A program made the position numbers and the translations under genes. A DNA stretch of 64,000 bases from assembly GCF_003382685.1 (NCBI RefSeq), contig NZ_QLVG01000017.1, positions 47,599-111,598 of the forward strand. Direction: 5' to 3'. The notes under the pieces are model-generated. The model worked only from the letters and a program-made list of their open reading frames with translations, made no database searches and was not told where the DNA came from. Positions 16,833-26,635 of this stretch are shown piece after piece; positions within the stretch are counted from its first letter, which is position 1, and each line of letters begins with the position of its first letter. Origin of the DNA: Halorussus litoreus (GTDB lineage: Archaea; Halobacteriota; Halobacteria; Halobacteriales; Haladaptataceae).

Positions 16833-18215
16833 CTATTCGACCGAGAAGACGACCCGATACCGGGCGGTCGAGCTGTCCCCGCCGTTCTCACCGCCCTCGA
16901 CGCCGACCGAGACATCCACGACGTACTCGCCCGAGGCCATCTCTCCGGTCGGAACTTCGAAACTCTCGCCGGCCGTCTCGCCGGGCGCGAGGGTCACGAT
17001 GAGGCCGATTGCGTTGATGGCCTCGACCTCGCGGCCCTCGGTGTGAACGTGGTCGCTCTCCGCGTAGGCGTCGGTCCAGAGCAGGTGGTTTTCGTCGGAC
17101 TCGCCCACCGGAGCGGCGTGCAGCACGCCGAACGGCCGGGGCGCCCCCGTGGAGATCTCCAGTTCGCTGTCGGCGTCGTTTTCGAGCGCGAGCCGCAGTT
17201 TCCCACCGGACTCGCCTGCTCCTTCGCCAGACTCGCTCGAACCGTCGCCCGACTCGCCCGCGACCTCGGCCGACAGGGAGACGGGCGCCGACTCGGTCGC
17301 CTCGACGTACGTGGTGTAGAAGGCGCCGTCGAGGTAGGCGTAGCGGTGGTTCTCCAGCTTCTCGAAGAGGCCCGCCGGCGCGCTGTCGAAGCCGTACGCG
17401 CCGCTGGCGTTTCCGGCGGCCCTGACGAGTTCCCTGACCTCGGCGTCGGCCTCGGCCACCTGCCACACGTCGCCCCCGACCGCCTCGGAGACGGATATCT
17501 CGGTCGCCGAAACGCCGTACGGCGGGCCCGAGTCCTCGACGTCGGCAGACATCGACACCACGTCGCCGTGGTACCGGACCGCCGCGTACTCGTCGAGGAA
17601 CTCCCGGAGGCTCGGCCAGACGTGCGTGAAATCCATGCCCTTCTCGCGAGCGATGCGGAGTAGCCCGGACATCACGCGCCCGTCGTGGGTGACCGCGGCC
17701 TCGTAGGCCTCGTAGTCGGCGATTTCGCCGTCGACCTCGGACTCCGAAACGGCCTCGGCGGTGACCGTGGTCGTCGGGAAGTCGTGGTCGAGCTGGTAGT
17801 ACGCTCCCGAGCGCGCGACGACCGGCGTCCCCTCTGCGAACTGCAACAGCCAGTCCGGCGGGTCGTCGGTCTCGTAGCCGCCGTCGAGCGCGCGCTCGAC
17901 GATCCCCTGCTCGCGGTCGGTGAGATCGTCGAACTGGACGGCTCCGCCGCCGGGGTTCTGGCCGAGGTCGTTCATCCGGACCGCGTAGTCGAACGCCTCG
18001 ACGCGCTCGACCGCCAGCGGGCCGGCGCTCTCGGCAGATTCGGTCGTCGACTCGGTGCTCGACGTGGTCTCCTCGGTCGCGGTGCCGGTGGTCGTCTCGG
18101 TGCTGGTCGTCCCGGTGGTCGCGCTGGGCTCGTCGTCGACCGGCTCGGAGGTCCCGAGACAGCCGCTGGTCGCGACCGCGGCCGCTGCGAGGTGGAGGAA
18201 CGGGCGGCGTCGCAT
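16833..18215 (-). CDS. Secreted lipoprotein of unknown function
   Basis: A 460-residue protein with signal MRRRPFLHLAAAAVATSGC, where the Cys follows a lipobox. A Thr/Ser/Glu-rich linker (about residues 25-65) is typical of haloarchaeal surface proteins. The rest is acidic and lacks motifs I recognise; a C-terminal beta-rich part contains EAINAIGLIVTLAPGE and VDVSVGVEGG. I start at the ATG at 18215 because it places the signal at the N terminus. No function is proposed. Confidence 0.75.
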   Translation of the reverse strand: MRRRPFLHLAAAAVATSGCLGTSEPVDDEPSATTGTTSTETTTGTATEETTSSTESTTESAESAGPLAVERVEAFDYAVRMNDLGQNPGGGAVQFDDLTDREQGIVERALDGGYETDDPPDWLLQFAEGTPVVARSGAYYQLDHDFPTTTVTAEAVSESEVDGEIADYEAYEAAVTHDGRVMSGLLRIAREKGMDFTHVWPSLREFLDEYAAVRYHGDVVSMSADVEDSGPPYGVSATEISVSEAVGGDVWQVAEADAEVRELVRAAGNASGAYGFDSAPAGLFEKLENHRYAYLDGAFYTTYVEATESAPVSLSAEVAGESGDGSSESGEGAGESGGKLRLALENDADSELEISTGAPRPFGVLHAAPVGESDENHLLWTDAYAESDHVHTEGREVEAINAIGLIVTLAPGETAGESFEVPTGEMASGEYVVDVSVGVEGGENGGDSSTARYRVVFSVE

Positions 18216-18304
18216 ACCGGTGGATGACGCCCGGCGTTCAAAAAAGGTGGGGGAGTTAAATGGTCGCCTGCCGGCCGACGACCGGTGGACTCGACCGGCT
18301 GGAG

Positions 18305-18706
18305 TCATTCCTCCGGGCGGTACACTCGTCCGCGGAAGCTCGCGACCGGCTCGCCGTCTTCGTCGGTGACCGCGACGCGGTAGGCGGCGGTCCGACCGCG
18401 GACGTGGACCTCCTCGGCCTCGGCGGTCAGCGTCTCGCCGACCGCGACCGACTCGAAGTACGAGACGTCGGTCTCCATCGCGAGCGCAGTTTCGCCCTCG
18501 GCGTTGGAGGCCGCGGCGAACGCGGCGTCGGCCAGCGAGTAGATCGCACCGCCGTGAGGCGTCCCGTGGAAGTTCAACAGGTCCTCGGTGATCGTCAACT
18601 CCGTGCGCGCCCGACCGGGGCCGAGGTCGACGAGTTCGACCCCCAGCTTCGCGGCGAAGGGGTCCGAGGCGATGCGCTCGCGGCGCTCGTCGGGAATCTC
18701 GCTCAT
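18305..18706 (-). CDS. PaaI-family hotdog thioesterase
   Basis: A 133-residue hotdog protein. LLNFHGTPHGGAIYSLADAAFAAASN is the PaaI signature, with the HGG and Asp of the active site. It hydrolyses acyl- or aryl-CoA esters and can rescue CoA trapped in dead-end phenylacetate intermediates. Its position near the ligase-like gene at 15523 fits that role. Confidence 0.87.
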   Translation of the reverse strand: MSEIPDERRERIASDPFAAKLGVELVDLGPGRARTELTITEDLLNFHGTPHGGAIYSLADAAFAAASNAEGETALAMETDVSYFESVAVGETLTAEAEEVHVRGRTAAYRVAVTDEDGEPVASFRGRVYRPEE

Positions 18707-18773
18707 GGCGGCGATTGGTCGGGCTGGTATTTAAAGTCGGGCGCGTCGGCAGCGCGGTCGTCTACCCGCCGCC

Positions 18774-20201
18774 TCACGCGCTCTCGCCGTCCACCAGCGC
18801 GTCCTCCAGCACCTCCATCGGATGGCGAACGTCGTAGCCCGTGCCGTGTTCCATCTGCATCGCGCAGGTGGGACACTCCGTCAGGCCAGTCTCGGCGTCG
18901 GCCTCCTCCATGTGCTCGATCATCTCCGCGCCGATCTCCATCGAGGCGTCGTACTTCTCGGCCTTCCAGCCGTAGGTGCCCGAGATGCCCGAACAGGACG
19001 GTCCCACGTCCTCCGCGCTCGCGCCGTCGAGATGGTCGAGCAGTTCGACCGCCTGGCCCGCGATACCCTGATTCCGGGCGTGGCAGGGCGCGTGGTAGGC
19101 GAATTCGGCGTCACCATCCTCCTCGCCCTCGACCTCGGTTCCGACGGGGTCGAGGTCGACCTCGGCGTCCGCGAGCGCGCCATCGAGGTCCTCGTGGAGC
19201 CGCAGGTACTCCGCGGCCTCGTAGGTCCGGGCCGCCACGCTGGCGGTGCCCTCGAAGTCGAACAGTTCGGGGTACTCCTGTCGGAGTGCCATCGAGCAGG
19301 ACGTGCAGGAGGCGATAACGTCGGCTCCGTCCTCGATGGCGGCGGCGAGTTCCCGGACGTTCGTCTCGGCCGAGCGCCGGGCGTCTTCGAGCATCCCGTT
19401 CGCGAACATCGGCGTGCCCGAGCACTGCTGGGGCGGGACCAGCACCTCGTAGCCGAACCGCTCGAACACCCGGACCGTCGCCTTGCCCACCGCCGGGGTG
19501 TTGTAGTTCGAGTAACAGCCGTGGAAGTAGGCGACGCGCTTCTCGTCGCGTTCGATTTTGGCTCCGCCTCGCTGCGCTCGCGCCTCCTGCGCTCGCTCTT
19601 TCGAGGCGGCGGTGCCCCCTCGCTTCTCCCACCACTCGCGGAACGTCTCCTCGGCGAACTCCGGGAACTCGCGCTCGCTGGTGATTCCCAGAAGCTTCTC
19701 GTTGAGCGTCTGCACCAGCGAGTTGCCCATCACGAAGTTGGTGAGCCGCGGTACCTTGCTCCCGAGTCGGGCCAGCGTCCCGTAGTTCGCCAGGATGCGA
19801 TTCCGAACGTACTCCCGAGAGAGCTTCTCCATCTGCTCGGAGACGAACTCTCCGCGGGCGGTGTTGTGCATCTGGCTCAGGGGCACGTCGGAGGGGCAAG
19901 CCGAGTCACAGCGCATGCAGTTCGAGCAGGACGTGATCGAGTCGTCGACCTCGCGGTCGTCCTTTCGCTTGAGCCGCCACTGCTCCGGTCCCTGGAACTT
20001 CGGCCCGGGGAACTCGTCGTCGACTTCCGCGACCGGGCAGTTCGTGTCGCAGGTCGAGCACTTGTAGCAGTCGTCGCTCCCCGGTCGGAGGTCCATCGAC
20101 TCGCTGTCGCCGAAGACCTGCACCGGCTCGAACTCGTCCGATTCGACTGTTTCCTCTTCACGCACGTCCCCTGGGTCGTTCACGTCTTCTGTTTCACTCA
20201 T
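18774..20201 (-). CDS. glpC: Anaerobic glycerol-3-phosphate dehydrogenase subunit C
   Basis: A 475-residue iron-sulfur subunit. Two ferredoxin-type clusters are seen in CYKCSTCDTNCP and CSNCMRCDSACP near the N terminus. Two CCG-type domains follow (FHGCYSNYNTP with QQCSGTP; CHARNQG with CSGISGTYG). It passes electrons from GlpAB to the quinone pool at the membrane. A linker near residue 205 is encoded by a GC-rich inverted repeat (19564-19609). The start overlaps the glpB stop by 4 bp. Confidence 0.92.
   Translation of the reverse strand: MSETEDVNDPGDVREEETVESDEFEPVQVFGDSESMDLRPGSDDCYKCSTCDTNCPVAEVDDEFPGPKFQGPEQWRLKRKDDREVDDSITSCSNCMRCDSACPSDVPLSQMHNTARGEFVSEQMEKLSREYVRNRILANYGTLARLGSKVPRLTNFVMGNSLVQTLNEKLLGITSEREFPEFAEETFREWWEKRGGTAASKERAQEARAQRGGAKIERDEKRVAYFHGCYSNYNTPAVGKATVRVFERFGYEVLVPPQQCSGTPMFANGMLEDARRSAETNVRELAAAIEDGADVIASCTSCSMALRQEYPELFDFEGTASVAARTYEAAEYLRLHEDLDGALADAEVDLDPVGTEVEGEEDGDAEFAYHAPCHARNQGIAGQAVELLDHLDGASAEDVGPSCSGISGTYGWKAEKYDASMEIGAEMIEHMEEADAETGLTECPTCAMQMEHGTGYDVRHPMEVLEDALVDGESA
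19564..19609. repeat. In-frame inverted repeat inside glpC
   Basis: CCGCCTCG (19564-19571) pairs with CGAGGCGG (19602-19609); the loop contains two CTGCGCTCGC direct repeats. It encodes an Ala/Arg/Glu/Gln-rich linker and resembles the inserts seen in ksgA and the 56.3-kb methyltransferase gene. Confidence 0.5.
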
Positions 20202-21700
20202 TGGAACACCTCCCGTGCCGCCGCGCGCCCGGCCGCGAGCCCCGTCGCCAGCGAGACGCCCGACCCCGACTTCTCGGCCGCGAAGTCGTACCCGCCGAGG
20301 ACCGCGCCGGCGGCTCGCAGGTTCGGGAACGTCGCGTCGCCCGCCGAGTCGAGCGGCCGCAGGTCGTCGTCCACGGCCACGCCGAACCGGGCGAACGGGT
20401 GGTCGCCGAACGCCCCGTCGGCGAACCAGTCGTAGCGGTCCTCGGGATGGGGAACGTGGCAGTCGAAGATCGGCTCGCGGACGCTCTCGCGGTCCGAGTC
20501 CACACCCTTGCCGACCAGTCCGCCGGTCGCCAGCACGAACTCCGCGGCGTGGAACGGCACCGTCGCTCCGTTCCGGTCGACCCGGACCGCGGCGATTTCG
20601 CCGTCCTGCTCCCCGTTCCCGGTGGTCTCGTAGTTCACCACTGGGTTCCCTGTCGTGAACCGAACGCCGGCCTCGCGGCAGGCCCGGCGGAGCGCGCCCG
20701 CCAAGCGCATCCCGGGGACGCTCGGCGAGCCGGTGGGCACCTCGAAGACCGCCGCGCCGAGTTCGGCTTCGAGGTCGGCCAGCACCGCCTCGGTTTCGTG
20801 CTGGCCGAGCAGCGCCGGGAAACCGACGCGCTCCGCGCCGTCGAGGTGGGGCTCGACGGCCGCCGCGAGCGCTCGGCGAGCCGGGAGCGTGGTGGAGTAC
20901 GAACCGCCGGCCCCACGGCCGCCGCCATCGCGGACGCGCTCGACGCGCTCGTTCGCGTCGAGCGCGTCCGCGAGCCGGGTTCTGGCTGCGTCGGCTCGGA
21001 ACTCGCCGGGGAATCGGACCGTCGCGCCCCGGACCTCGAACGGGACGCCCGCGGCCCGGAGGTGGTCGGCCGCCAGCGGCGCGTCGAAGTCGGTGACGGT
21101 CTCGAAGCCGACCAGCAGGGTCGGCCGGTCGTCGCTCGCGAGGCCCTCGGCGACCGTCGCGGGGTACCTCGCGGTCGGCTTGACCGTCCCGCCGTGGGTC
21201 GGGACCAGCGCGTTCCGATCGGTGTGGCCGCCGCGGTACAGATTTCCGGTCGCCTCGTCGAACAGCGCGAGCGCCTCGCGGACCGTCTCGACGCCAACCG
21301 TCCGGTACGGGTGGCGCTCGGGGAGGTCGGGAATCGCGTCGAAGGGGTCGGCGACGGGACCGCAGGCGGTCCCGCCGCCGACCCCGTTCTCGGTGGTCTC
21401 GTCGCCGACCCCGTTCTCGGTGGTCCCGTCGCCGACCCCGTTCTCGGTGGTCCCGTCGCCGACCCCGTTCTCGGCGGGCCTCTCGCCCACCGCTTCACTC
21501 CCGCGGCCGCTGGCGACCGCGTTACGGTCGCCAGCGGCCGCCGGGTACCCCAGCACGTCCACCAGCCCGCTCGCACTCTGGAGGGTCGAGTCCGCGTGCG
21601 AGAGCACGCGAACGCCCGCGCCCTGGCGAGCGGCCGCGAGCGCGGCGACCATGCCAGCGAGGCCGCCGCCCACGACCACCACGTCGTCTTCAATCGCCAT
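20198..21700 (-). CDS. glpB: Anaerobic glycerol-3-phosphate dehydrogenase subunit B
   Basis: A 500-residue flavoprotein subunit; the N-terminal dinucleotide motif [20 protein letters not shown] is clear. Two inserts make it longer than typical GlpB: a 17-bp-armed inverted repeat (21504-21542) and a 9-residue tandem repeat, ENGVGDGTT, about 3.7 copies (21377-21476), near residues 75-110. GlpB joins GlpA and GlpC in the membrane complex that oxidises glycerol 3-phosphate. It overlaps glpA by 11 bp and glpC by 4 bp. Confidence 0.9.
   Translation of the reverse strand: MAIEDDVVVVGGGLAGMVAALAAARQGAGVRVLSHADSTLQSASGLVDVLGYPAAAGDRNAVASGRGSEAVGERPAENGVGDGTTENGVGDGTTENGVGDETTENGVGGGTACGPVADPFDAIPDLPERHPYRTVGVETVREALALFDEATGNLYRGGHTDRNALVPTHGGTVKPTARYPATVAEGLASDDRPTLLVGFETVTDFDAPLAADHLRAAGVPFEVRGATVRFPGEFRADAARTRLADALDANERVERVRDGGGRGAGGSYSTTLPARRALAAAVEPHLDGAERVGFPALLGQHETEAVLADLEAELGAAVFEVPTGSPSVPGMRLAGALRRACREAGVRFTTGNPVVNYETTGNGEQDGEIAAVRVDRNGATVPFHAAEFVLATGGLVGKGVDSDRESVREPIFDCHVPHPEDRYDWFADGAFGDHPFARFGVAVDDDLRPLDSAGDATFPNLRAAGAVLGGYDFAAEKSGSGVSLATGLAAGRAAAREVFQ
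21377..21476. repeat. 27-bp tandem repeat inside glpB
   Basis: About 3.7 copies of a 27-bp unit starting GCCGACCCCGTTCTCGG, at 21377, 21404, 21431 and 21458, nearly identical. They encode a Gly/Thr/Asn/Glu linker and keep the frame. Near-identity points to recent slippage. Confidence 0.85.
21504..21542. repeat. 17-bp inverted repeat inside glpB
   Basis: GCGGCCGCTGGCGACCG at 21504-21520 is mirrored by its exact complement at 21526-21542 around a 5-nt loop. It lies in frame within the glpB coding sequence, next to the tandem repeat. Confidence 0.75.
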
Positions 21701-23396
21701 CTCGGGCCTCCGTCTCCTCCGGTCGGTTCGGCGCTCCCGAGTCGAATCGCCCGAAATCGAGCGTTCCGTCCCCCTCGGCCGGGTCCCGATCCCGGTTCAT
21801 CGTGGTCGCGTGAAGCGCGTAGTTGAGCGCGGCCTGCGAGAGCTGTTCGCCCCAGAGCGCGTGGCGCTGGCCCTTCCAGCGCTCTTGGAATAGCTCGTCG
21901 AGCGCCTCGCGGGACTGGGACTCGTCGTACTCGGGATGCAGTTCGGCCGCCATTCGATGACAGCAGAACCCGCCCTGACAGTTTCCCATCGAGGCCCGGG
22001 TCCGAATGCGGACCGCGTTGAGGTCGGTCCCCGACCCTTCGATTGCGTCCCGGACCTCTGCCCGGGTCACGGCCTCGCAGTCACAGAGCACCGGGTTGGG
22101 ACCGTCGGTCGTCAGGACCTCGTCGGCCCGTGAACCGAGCCGCTGGACGCTCCGCCGGCCGACCGGCGAGCGCAGGCCGAACTCGTCCATGTACTCCCGG
22201 AGGACCGAGAAGTCCTCGCTGCCGGGGAGCGGGACGTCGGCGGTTTTGCAGTCCGCGGAGACGCCCAGCTTCCCGCAGACGTGGTCGGCGACGGACTCGG
22301 CCATCAGCCGGTAGGTCGTGAACTTGCCGCCGACGATGGTGGTCAGGCCCGCGAGGTCGTCCCGGTCGGCGTGGTCGAGCAGGAAGTAGTCGCGCGTGAT
22401 GTCGGTCGGGTCCTCGGTGGCGGCCCCCGGCGGTTCGTACAGCGGGCGGACACCCCAGAACGACCGGACCGTGCGGGCTTCCCCGAGGATCGGCACCAGT
22501 TTCGACAGTTCGTCTATCAGCAGGTCGACCTCCCACTGCTCTTCCGGGTAGTCCTCGGGATCGTCGACCTCCACGTCGGTCGTTCCCAGAATCGCGGTCG
22601 CCTCGTGGGGGACCACGATGTCGGCGTCGCCCTTCGGCCGACACCGGTTGATCACGGTGTCGACCTGTCGGCAGTTGGTCACCACCATCGCGCCCTTCGA
22701 GGGCCGGACCGCCACGTCCGCGCCGGCCATCTCTCCGAGCTGTCCCGCCCACGCGCCCGCCGCGTTGACCACGTGGTCGGCCGTGATGGTCTCGCGCTCG
22801 CCCGCCCGGCGGTGCTCGCGCTTCCCGGGACCCGAGTCGTGGCGCACCTCGACGCCTGTAACCTGGGTTCCGTTCTTGAGGACAGCCACGACCTCGGCGT
22901 GAGTCTCGATGCGCGCGCCGTGCTCCTCGGCGCTCGCGGCGTTGGCGACGCAGAGCCGGAACGGATCGACCGCGCCGTCGGGCACCCGAATCGCGCGCTT
23001 CACGCTCTTCGTGAGATATGGCTCTTCCTCGCGGGCTTGCTGGCCACTGAGGACCTCGACGGGAATCCCGCACTCCCGACAGCCCGCGAGCTTCTCCTCG
23101 AAGTACTCGTCGGGGTCGCCCTCCAGTTGGACGAACTGGCCGCCGGTCATCTCGACGCAGTGGTCGGCGATGTCGCGCAGTACGCGGTTCTCGGCGATGC
23201 ACTCCTGGGCGCTCGACTGGTCGGAGACGGCGTAGCGGCCCCCGCTGTGGAGCAGCCCGTGCATCCGGCCGGTGGTCCCGTGGGTCAGGTTGCCCTGCTC
23301 GACGAGGGTCACGTCCACCCCGCGCATGGCGAGGTCCCGGGCCACGCCACAGCCCGTCGACCCGCCGCCGACCACGACCACCTCGGTGTCGGTCAT
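21690..23396 (-). CDS. glpA: Anaerobic glycerol-3-phosphate dehydrogenase subunit A
   Basis: A 568-residue FAD-dependent catalytic subunit that oxidises sn-glycerol 3-phosphate to dihydroxyacetone phosphate. [20 protein letters not shown] is the FAD-binding motif, followed by the DAO domain. The C terminus carries a BFD-like [2Fe-2S] cysteine set ([28 protein letters not shown]). The ATG at 23396 starts the flavin domain directly; the frame upstream is not family-like. It is the first gene of glpABC. A glycerol kinase gene, often linked in haloarchaea, is not visible here. Confidence 0.93.
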   Translation of the reverse strand: MTDTEVVVVGGGSTGCGVARDLAMRGVDVTLVEQGNLTHGTTGRMHGLLHSGGRYAVSDQSSAQECIAENRVLRDIADHCVEMTGGQFVQLEGDPDEYFEEKLAGCRECGIPVEVLSGQQAREEEPYLTKSVKRAIRVPDGAVDPFRLCVANAASAEEHGARIETHAEVVAVLKNGTQVTGVEVRHDSGPGKREHRRAGERETITADHVVNAAGAWAGQLGEMAGADVAVRPSKGAMVVTNCRQVDTVINRCRPKGDADIVVPHEATAILGTTDVEVDDPEDYPEEQWEVDLLIDELSKLVPILGEARTVRSFWGVRPLYEPPGAATEDPTDITRDYFLLDHADRDDLAGLTTIVGGKFTTYRLMAESVADHVCGKLGVSADCKTADVPLPGSEDFSVLREYMDEFGLRSPVGRRSVQRLGSRADEVLTTDGPNPVLCDCEAVTRAEVRDAIEGSGTDLNAVRIRTRASMGNCQGGFCCHRMAAELHPEYDESQSREALDELFQERWKGQRHALWGEQLSQAALNYALHATTMNRDRDPAEGDGTLDFGRFDSGAPNRPEETEARDGD

Positions 23397-23490
23397 TCGC
23401 TTGGGCGTTGGCCGCCGCGAACTTGAGTGTATTGCTGGCGGCGGCCCCGAGGTGGCGCTGGCGGTGACGTCGGGACGACCGCACCGTGAC

Positions 23491-23973
23491 TCAGTTACCG
23501 GCATCGTGGGCGCGGTCGCGACCGACCTTGTCGGCCAGTCGGTCGCCCAGAATCGCCGCCACCATGCCGACGAGGCCACAGATGCCAGCACCGACGATGA
23601 TCACGAGAGGAGTCAGCAGCGTCGCGAGCACGGCGATCTCCAGCGACCCGTTCAGGACGAGCGCCGCCGAGTTCGAGAAGTGCGAGAAGAGGATGGGTAC
23701 CGACCCGACGATTCCGACCCGGATTCCGGCGGACCGACTGCTGGTGGGCCGCTGGCTGTAGCGGTATCCCGCGACCAGTCCGGCGGCGAGTATCGGTCCG
23801 CCAGAGATTGTCCCGCCGAGGTACGCACCCTCGGCAGGTCCGATCCCCCACGACCTGAAGAACACCTCCCACGAGAGGACGATAGTGAACGGGATCGAAG
23901 CCAATCCGAGGAGCGTCGCCGTCCGCAGGGACTCGTCGCGAACTGCCGCTATCGGATCGAAGGCTGCGCACAT
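23491..23973 (-). CDS. Four-helix membrane protein (DUF5518-like)
   Basis: A 160-residue protein with four hydrophobic segments (e.g. [36 protein letters not shown]) and charged N and C termini. Layout and length resemble haloarchaeal DUF5518 proteins, which have no known function. It is upstream of glpA and in the same direction, but a 94-bp gap leaves operon membership open. Confidence 0.6.
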   Translation of the reverse strand: MCAAFDPIAAVRDESLRTATLLGLASIPFTIVLSWEVFFRSWGIGPAEGAYLGGTISGGPILAAGLVAGYRYSQRPTSSRSAGIRVGIVGSVPILFSHFSNSAALVLNGSLEIAVLATLLTPLVIIVGAGICGLVGMVAAILGDRLADKVGRDRAHDAGN

Positions 23974-24112
23974 GGTGGATAGTTCCCGGGTAGCAGTTGT
24001 AGGGAGTTGAACCTATCGCACTCCCTTCAGGTCAGTCGGGCGAGGGCGCAGGGTGACGGCCGCCCCGAATCGCTTCGCAAACGTGTTAACCCCCGGAGCA
24101 GAACCGTCTCGC

Positions 24113-25102
24113 ATGGTCACTTCGAGTGCTCCGGGGAAGGTCTACCTGTTCGGGGAGCACGCGGTCGTCTACGGCGAGCCCGCGGTCCCCTGCGCCATCG
24201 AGCGCCGGGCGCGGGTCACGGTCGAGGAGCGCGACGACGACCGCATCCGGGTCCACGCCGAGGACCTGAGCCTCGACGGGTTCACGGTCGAGTACAGCAG
24301 CGATTCCGCCGCCACGCCGGACGTGGACGTCTCCGAGTCGGTTGTCGAGGCCGGGATGCGGTACGTCGACGCCGCGGTCGCGCAGGCCCGCGACGCCGCC
24401 GACGCGCCGAACGCGGGCTTCGACGTCGTCATCCAGAGCGAGATTCCCCTCGGCGCGGGGCTCGGCTCGTCGGCGGCGGTCGTCACCGCGGCCATCGACG
24501 CTGCGACGAGGGAACTCGGCGTCGAACTCTCCACGGCGAAGGTCGCCGACCGGGGCTACCGCGCCGAGCACGACGCGCAGAACGGCGACGCCTCGCGGGC
24601 CGACACCTTCTGCTCGGCGACCGGCGGCGCGGTCCGGGTAGAGGGCGACGACTGCCGGTCGATCGAGGCTCCGGACCTCCCGCTGGTCATCGGTTTCGAC
24701 GGCAGCGCCGGCGACACGGGCGAACTCGTCTCGGGCGTCCGGCAGCTCCGCGAGGAGTACGACTTCGCGGCCGACACGGTCGAGACCGTCGGCGACCTCG
24801 TTCGCTCCGGCGAACAAGCACTCGCGGCGGGCGACCTCGACGAACTCGGCAAGCTGATGAACTTCAACCACGGCCTGCTCGCGGCGCTCGGGGTCTCCTC
24901 GCGTTCGCTCGACGGGATGGTGTGGGCCGCGCGCGACGCGAACGCGCTCGGGGCCAAGCTCACGGGCGCGGGCGGCGGCGGCTGCATCGTCGCGCTCGAC
25001 CCCACCGACGAGACCCAGACCGCGCTGGAGTTCACGCCGGGCTGCGAGGACGCCTTCCGCGCGGAGCTCGACACCGAGGGCGTGCGCGTGGAGGACGAGT
25101 GA
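24113..25102 (+). CDS. mvk: Mevalonate kinase
   Basis: A 329-residue GHMP kinase that phosphorylates mevalonate for isoprenoid lipid synthesis. Motif 1 is SAPGKVYLFGEHAVVYGEPA, motif 2 (ATP loop) is IPLGAGLGSSAAVVTAA, and motif 3 is GAKLTGAGGGGC. I chose the ATG at 24113 because the family starts just before SAPGKVYLFGEH; an in-frame ATG 60 bp upstream adds non-conserved sequence. The next gene follows after one base, forming an operon. Confidence 0.95.
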   Translation: MVTSSAPGKVYLFGEHAVVYGEPAVPCAIERRARVTVEERDDDRIRVHAEDLSLDGFTVEYSSDSAATPDVDVSESVVEAGMRYVDAAVAQARDAADAPNAGFDVVIQSEIPLGAGLGSSAAVVTAAIDAATRELGVELSTAKVADRGYRAEHDAQNGDASRADTFCSATGGAVRVEGDDCRSIEAPDLPLVIGFDGSAGDTGELVSGVRQLREEYDFAADTVETVGDLVRSGEQALAAGDLDELGKLMNFNHGLLAALGVSSRSLDGMVWAARDANALGAKLTGAGGGGCIVALDPTDETQTALEFTPGCEDAFRAELDTEGVRVEDE

Positions 25103-25103
25103 G

Positions 25104-25886
25104 ATGAGCGGAAACGAACTGACCGTCCTCAAGCTCGGGGGCAGCGTCGTCACCGAGAAGGACTCCCCGGAGACGCTGGACGGGCCGGCGCTCGACGCGG
25201 CGGCCGACGCGCTCGCGGACGCGCTCGCGGGCGGAAAGGTTTCGAATCTGGTGGTGGTCCACGGCGCGGGGAGCTTCGGCCACCACTACGCCAGCCAGCA
25301 CGGCGTCTCGAAGACCGAGGGTTCGCGCGACGCGACCGCGGCGGTCGAGATCAACCGCTCGATGAAGACCCTCAACGAGTTCGTGTTGGCGCGACTCCAC
25401 GAACGCGACGTGCCCGCGGTGCCGGTCCACCCGTTCTCGGCGGCCCACCGCGACGAGGCCGCCAGCCGAGGCGAAGCGGCCGAAACGACGCTTCCGACCC
25501 AACAAGTCGCGACCATGCTCGGCGAGGGGTTCGTGCCGGTGCTCCACGGCGACGTGGTTGCGCAGGCGGGCGCGGGCGTGACCATCCTCAGCGGCGACGA
25601 GGTGGTCGTCGAGGTCGCGAAAGGCGTCGGGGCCGACCGCGTCGGCTTCTGCTCGTCGGTCTCGGGCGTACTCGACGACGAAGGCGCGGTGATTCCCGAG
25701 ATTAACTCGTACGAGGAGGTCGCCGACTACCTCGGCGGGAGCGACGCGACCGACGTGACCGGCGGGATGGCCGGGAAGGTTCGGACCCTGCTGGAACTGG
25801 GCGCGCCGGCCAGCATCTTCGGCCCGGACGACCTCGGGTCGTTCCTCGACGGGGAGGGTCCCGGGACGCGAATCGACGGGGCGTGA
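25104..25886 (+). CDS. Isopentenyl phosphate kinase
   Basis: A 260-residue amino-acid-kinase-fold enzyme. VLKLGGSVVTEKD and the catalytic His region VVHGAGSFGHHYA identify isopentenyl phosphate kinase, which makes IPP in the archaeal modified mevalonate pathway. GDVVAQAGAGVTILSGDEVV and DVTGGMAGKVRTLLEL are also typical. Together with mevalonate kinase this covers the first and last phosphorylations; in haloarchaea the step between is a phosphomevalonate decarboxylase, not encoded in this window. Confidence 0.93.
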   Translation: MSGNELTVLKLGGSVVTEKDSPETLDGPALDAAADALADALAGGKVSNLVVVHGAGSFGHHYASQHGVSKTEGSRDATAAVEINRSMKTLNEFVLARLHERDVPAVPVHPFSAAHRDEAASRGEAAETTLPTQQVATMLGEGFVPVLHGDVVAQAGAGVTILSGDEVVVEVAKGVGADRVGFCSSVSGVLDDEGAVIPEINSYEEVADYLGGSDATDVTGGMAGKVRTLLELGAPASIFGPDDLGSFLDGEGPGTRIDGA

Positions 25887-26141
25887 GGTCGGGCGAGCGG
25901 ACGTGACGGTCGGGCTGTCTGTCGCTTCGAAGAGTCACTCTGATAGTCAGTGCAATTACTCCTGTCGACTCGGCGCGCGACCAGTGTACAGCGCGGAGCG
26001 CGGGGCAAAAGTTTCCCACGATACCCGGGTTTCGGTGGAGTCTAGCGCTTCGAACCTCTCCCGATGGTCTCGAAACGAACCCGACACCCCAGTCCCTCGC
26101 CCGTGTCTTCCGTTCGCACGCCGCCGGTGCATTTGAAAGCG

Positions 26142-26149
26142 CTTTTAAG
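26142..26149 (+). promoter_or_regulatory. TATA box of the L7Ae ribosomal operon
   Basis: CTTTTAAG with a purine-rich element just upstream. Transcription should begin near 26172, giving a leader of about 89 nt, unusually long for a haloarchaeal gene and room enough for RNA control. Confidence 0.6.
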
Positions 26150-26183
26150 GGGTGACGAACAACCCAAGGGTACGACCTGCGCG

Positions 26184-26238
26184 CGGTTGATGATGCTCCT
26201 AGCCGCACAGGATCCGACCGGCAGGGGAGCCTGAGCCG
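26184..26238 (+). promoter_or_regulatory. Box C/D kink-turn in the L7Ae leader
   Basis: Box C UGAUGA is at 26188-26193 and box D CUGA at 26231-26234. Stem II is GCUCC (26195-26199) with GGAGC (26226-26230), ending directly at box D. Stem I is CGGU (26184-26187) with GCCG (26235-26238). This is a full C/D kink-turn, the RNA fold bound by L7Ae, placed 9-14 nt before the Shine-Dalgarno-like GGAGGTG. Binding by the gene's own product would block ribosome loading. Feedback of this kind has been reported for other archaea; here it is inferred from sequence. Confidence 0.7.
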
Positions 26239-26260
26239 ACGTGCAGGGAGGTGAACAACC

Positions 26261-26623
26261 ATGCCAGTGTACGTAAACTTCGACGTCCCAGCCGACCTCC
26301 AAGACCGCGCCGTCGAGGCGCTCGAGGTCGCCCGAGACACAGGAAGCGTAAAGAAAGGAACCAACGAGACGACCAAGGCGATCGAGCGCGGTAACGCCGA
26401 CCTCGTCTACGTCGCCGAAGACGTCCAGCCGGAGGAGATCGTGATGCATCTCCCCGAGCTGGCCGACGAGAAGGGCATCCCCTTCATCTTCGTCGAGACG
26501 CAGGACGACATCGGCCACGCCGCTGGCCTCGAAGTCGGAAGTGCCGCCGCCGCCGTCACCGACGCCGGCGAGGCCGAGGACGACGTCGAGGACATCGCCG
26601 ACAAGGTCGAGGAACTTCGATAA
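26261..26623 (+). CDS. rpl7ae: 50S ribosomal protein L7Ae
   Basis: A 120-residue RNA-binding protein of the L7Ae/L30e family that binds kink-turns in 23S rRNA, box C/D and H/ACA guide RNAs and RNase [26 protein letters not shown] is the conserved RNA-contact region, followed by [18 protein letters not shown]. First gene of rpl7ae-rps28e-rpl24e-ndk. Its leader contains a predicted L7Ae-binding kink-turn. A good GGAGGT precedes the ATG. Confidence 0.97.
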   Translation: MPVYVNFDVPADLQDRAVEALEVARDTGSVKKGTNETTKAIERGNADLVYVAEDVQPEEIVMHLPELADEKGIPFIFVETQDDIGHAAGLEVGSAAAAVTDAGEAEDDVEDIADKVEELR

Positions 26624-26635
26624 GGTGGTTGAGTC

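Larger units (their letters stand above)
25887..26260. other. Upstream region of the L7Ae operon
   Basis: 374 bp between the isopentenyl phosphate kinase and L7Ae genes. No gene is supported in the first 250 bp. It then holds the TATA box (26142-26149) and an ~89-nt leader with a kink-turn (26184-26238) and a Shine-Dalgarno-like GGGAGGTG just before the ATG. Confidence 0.7.
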
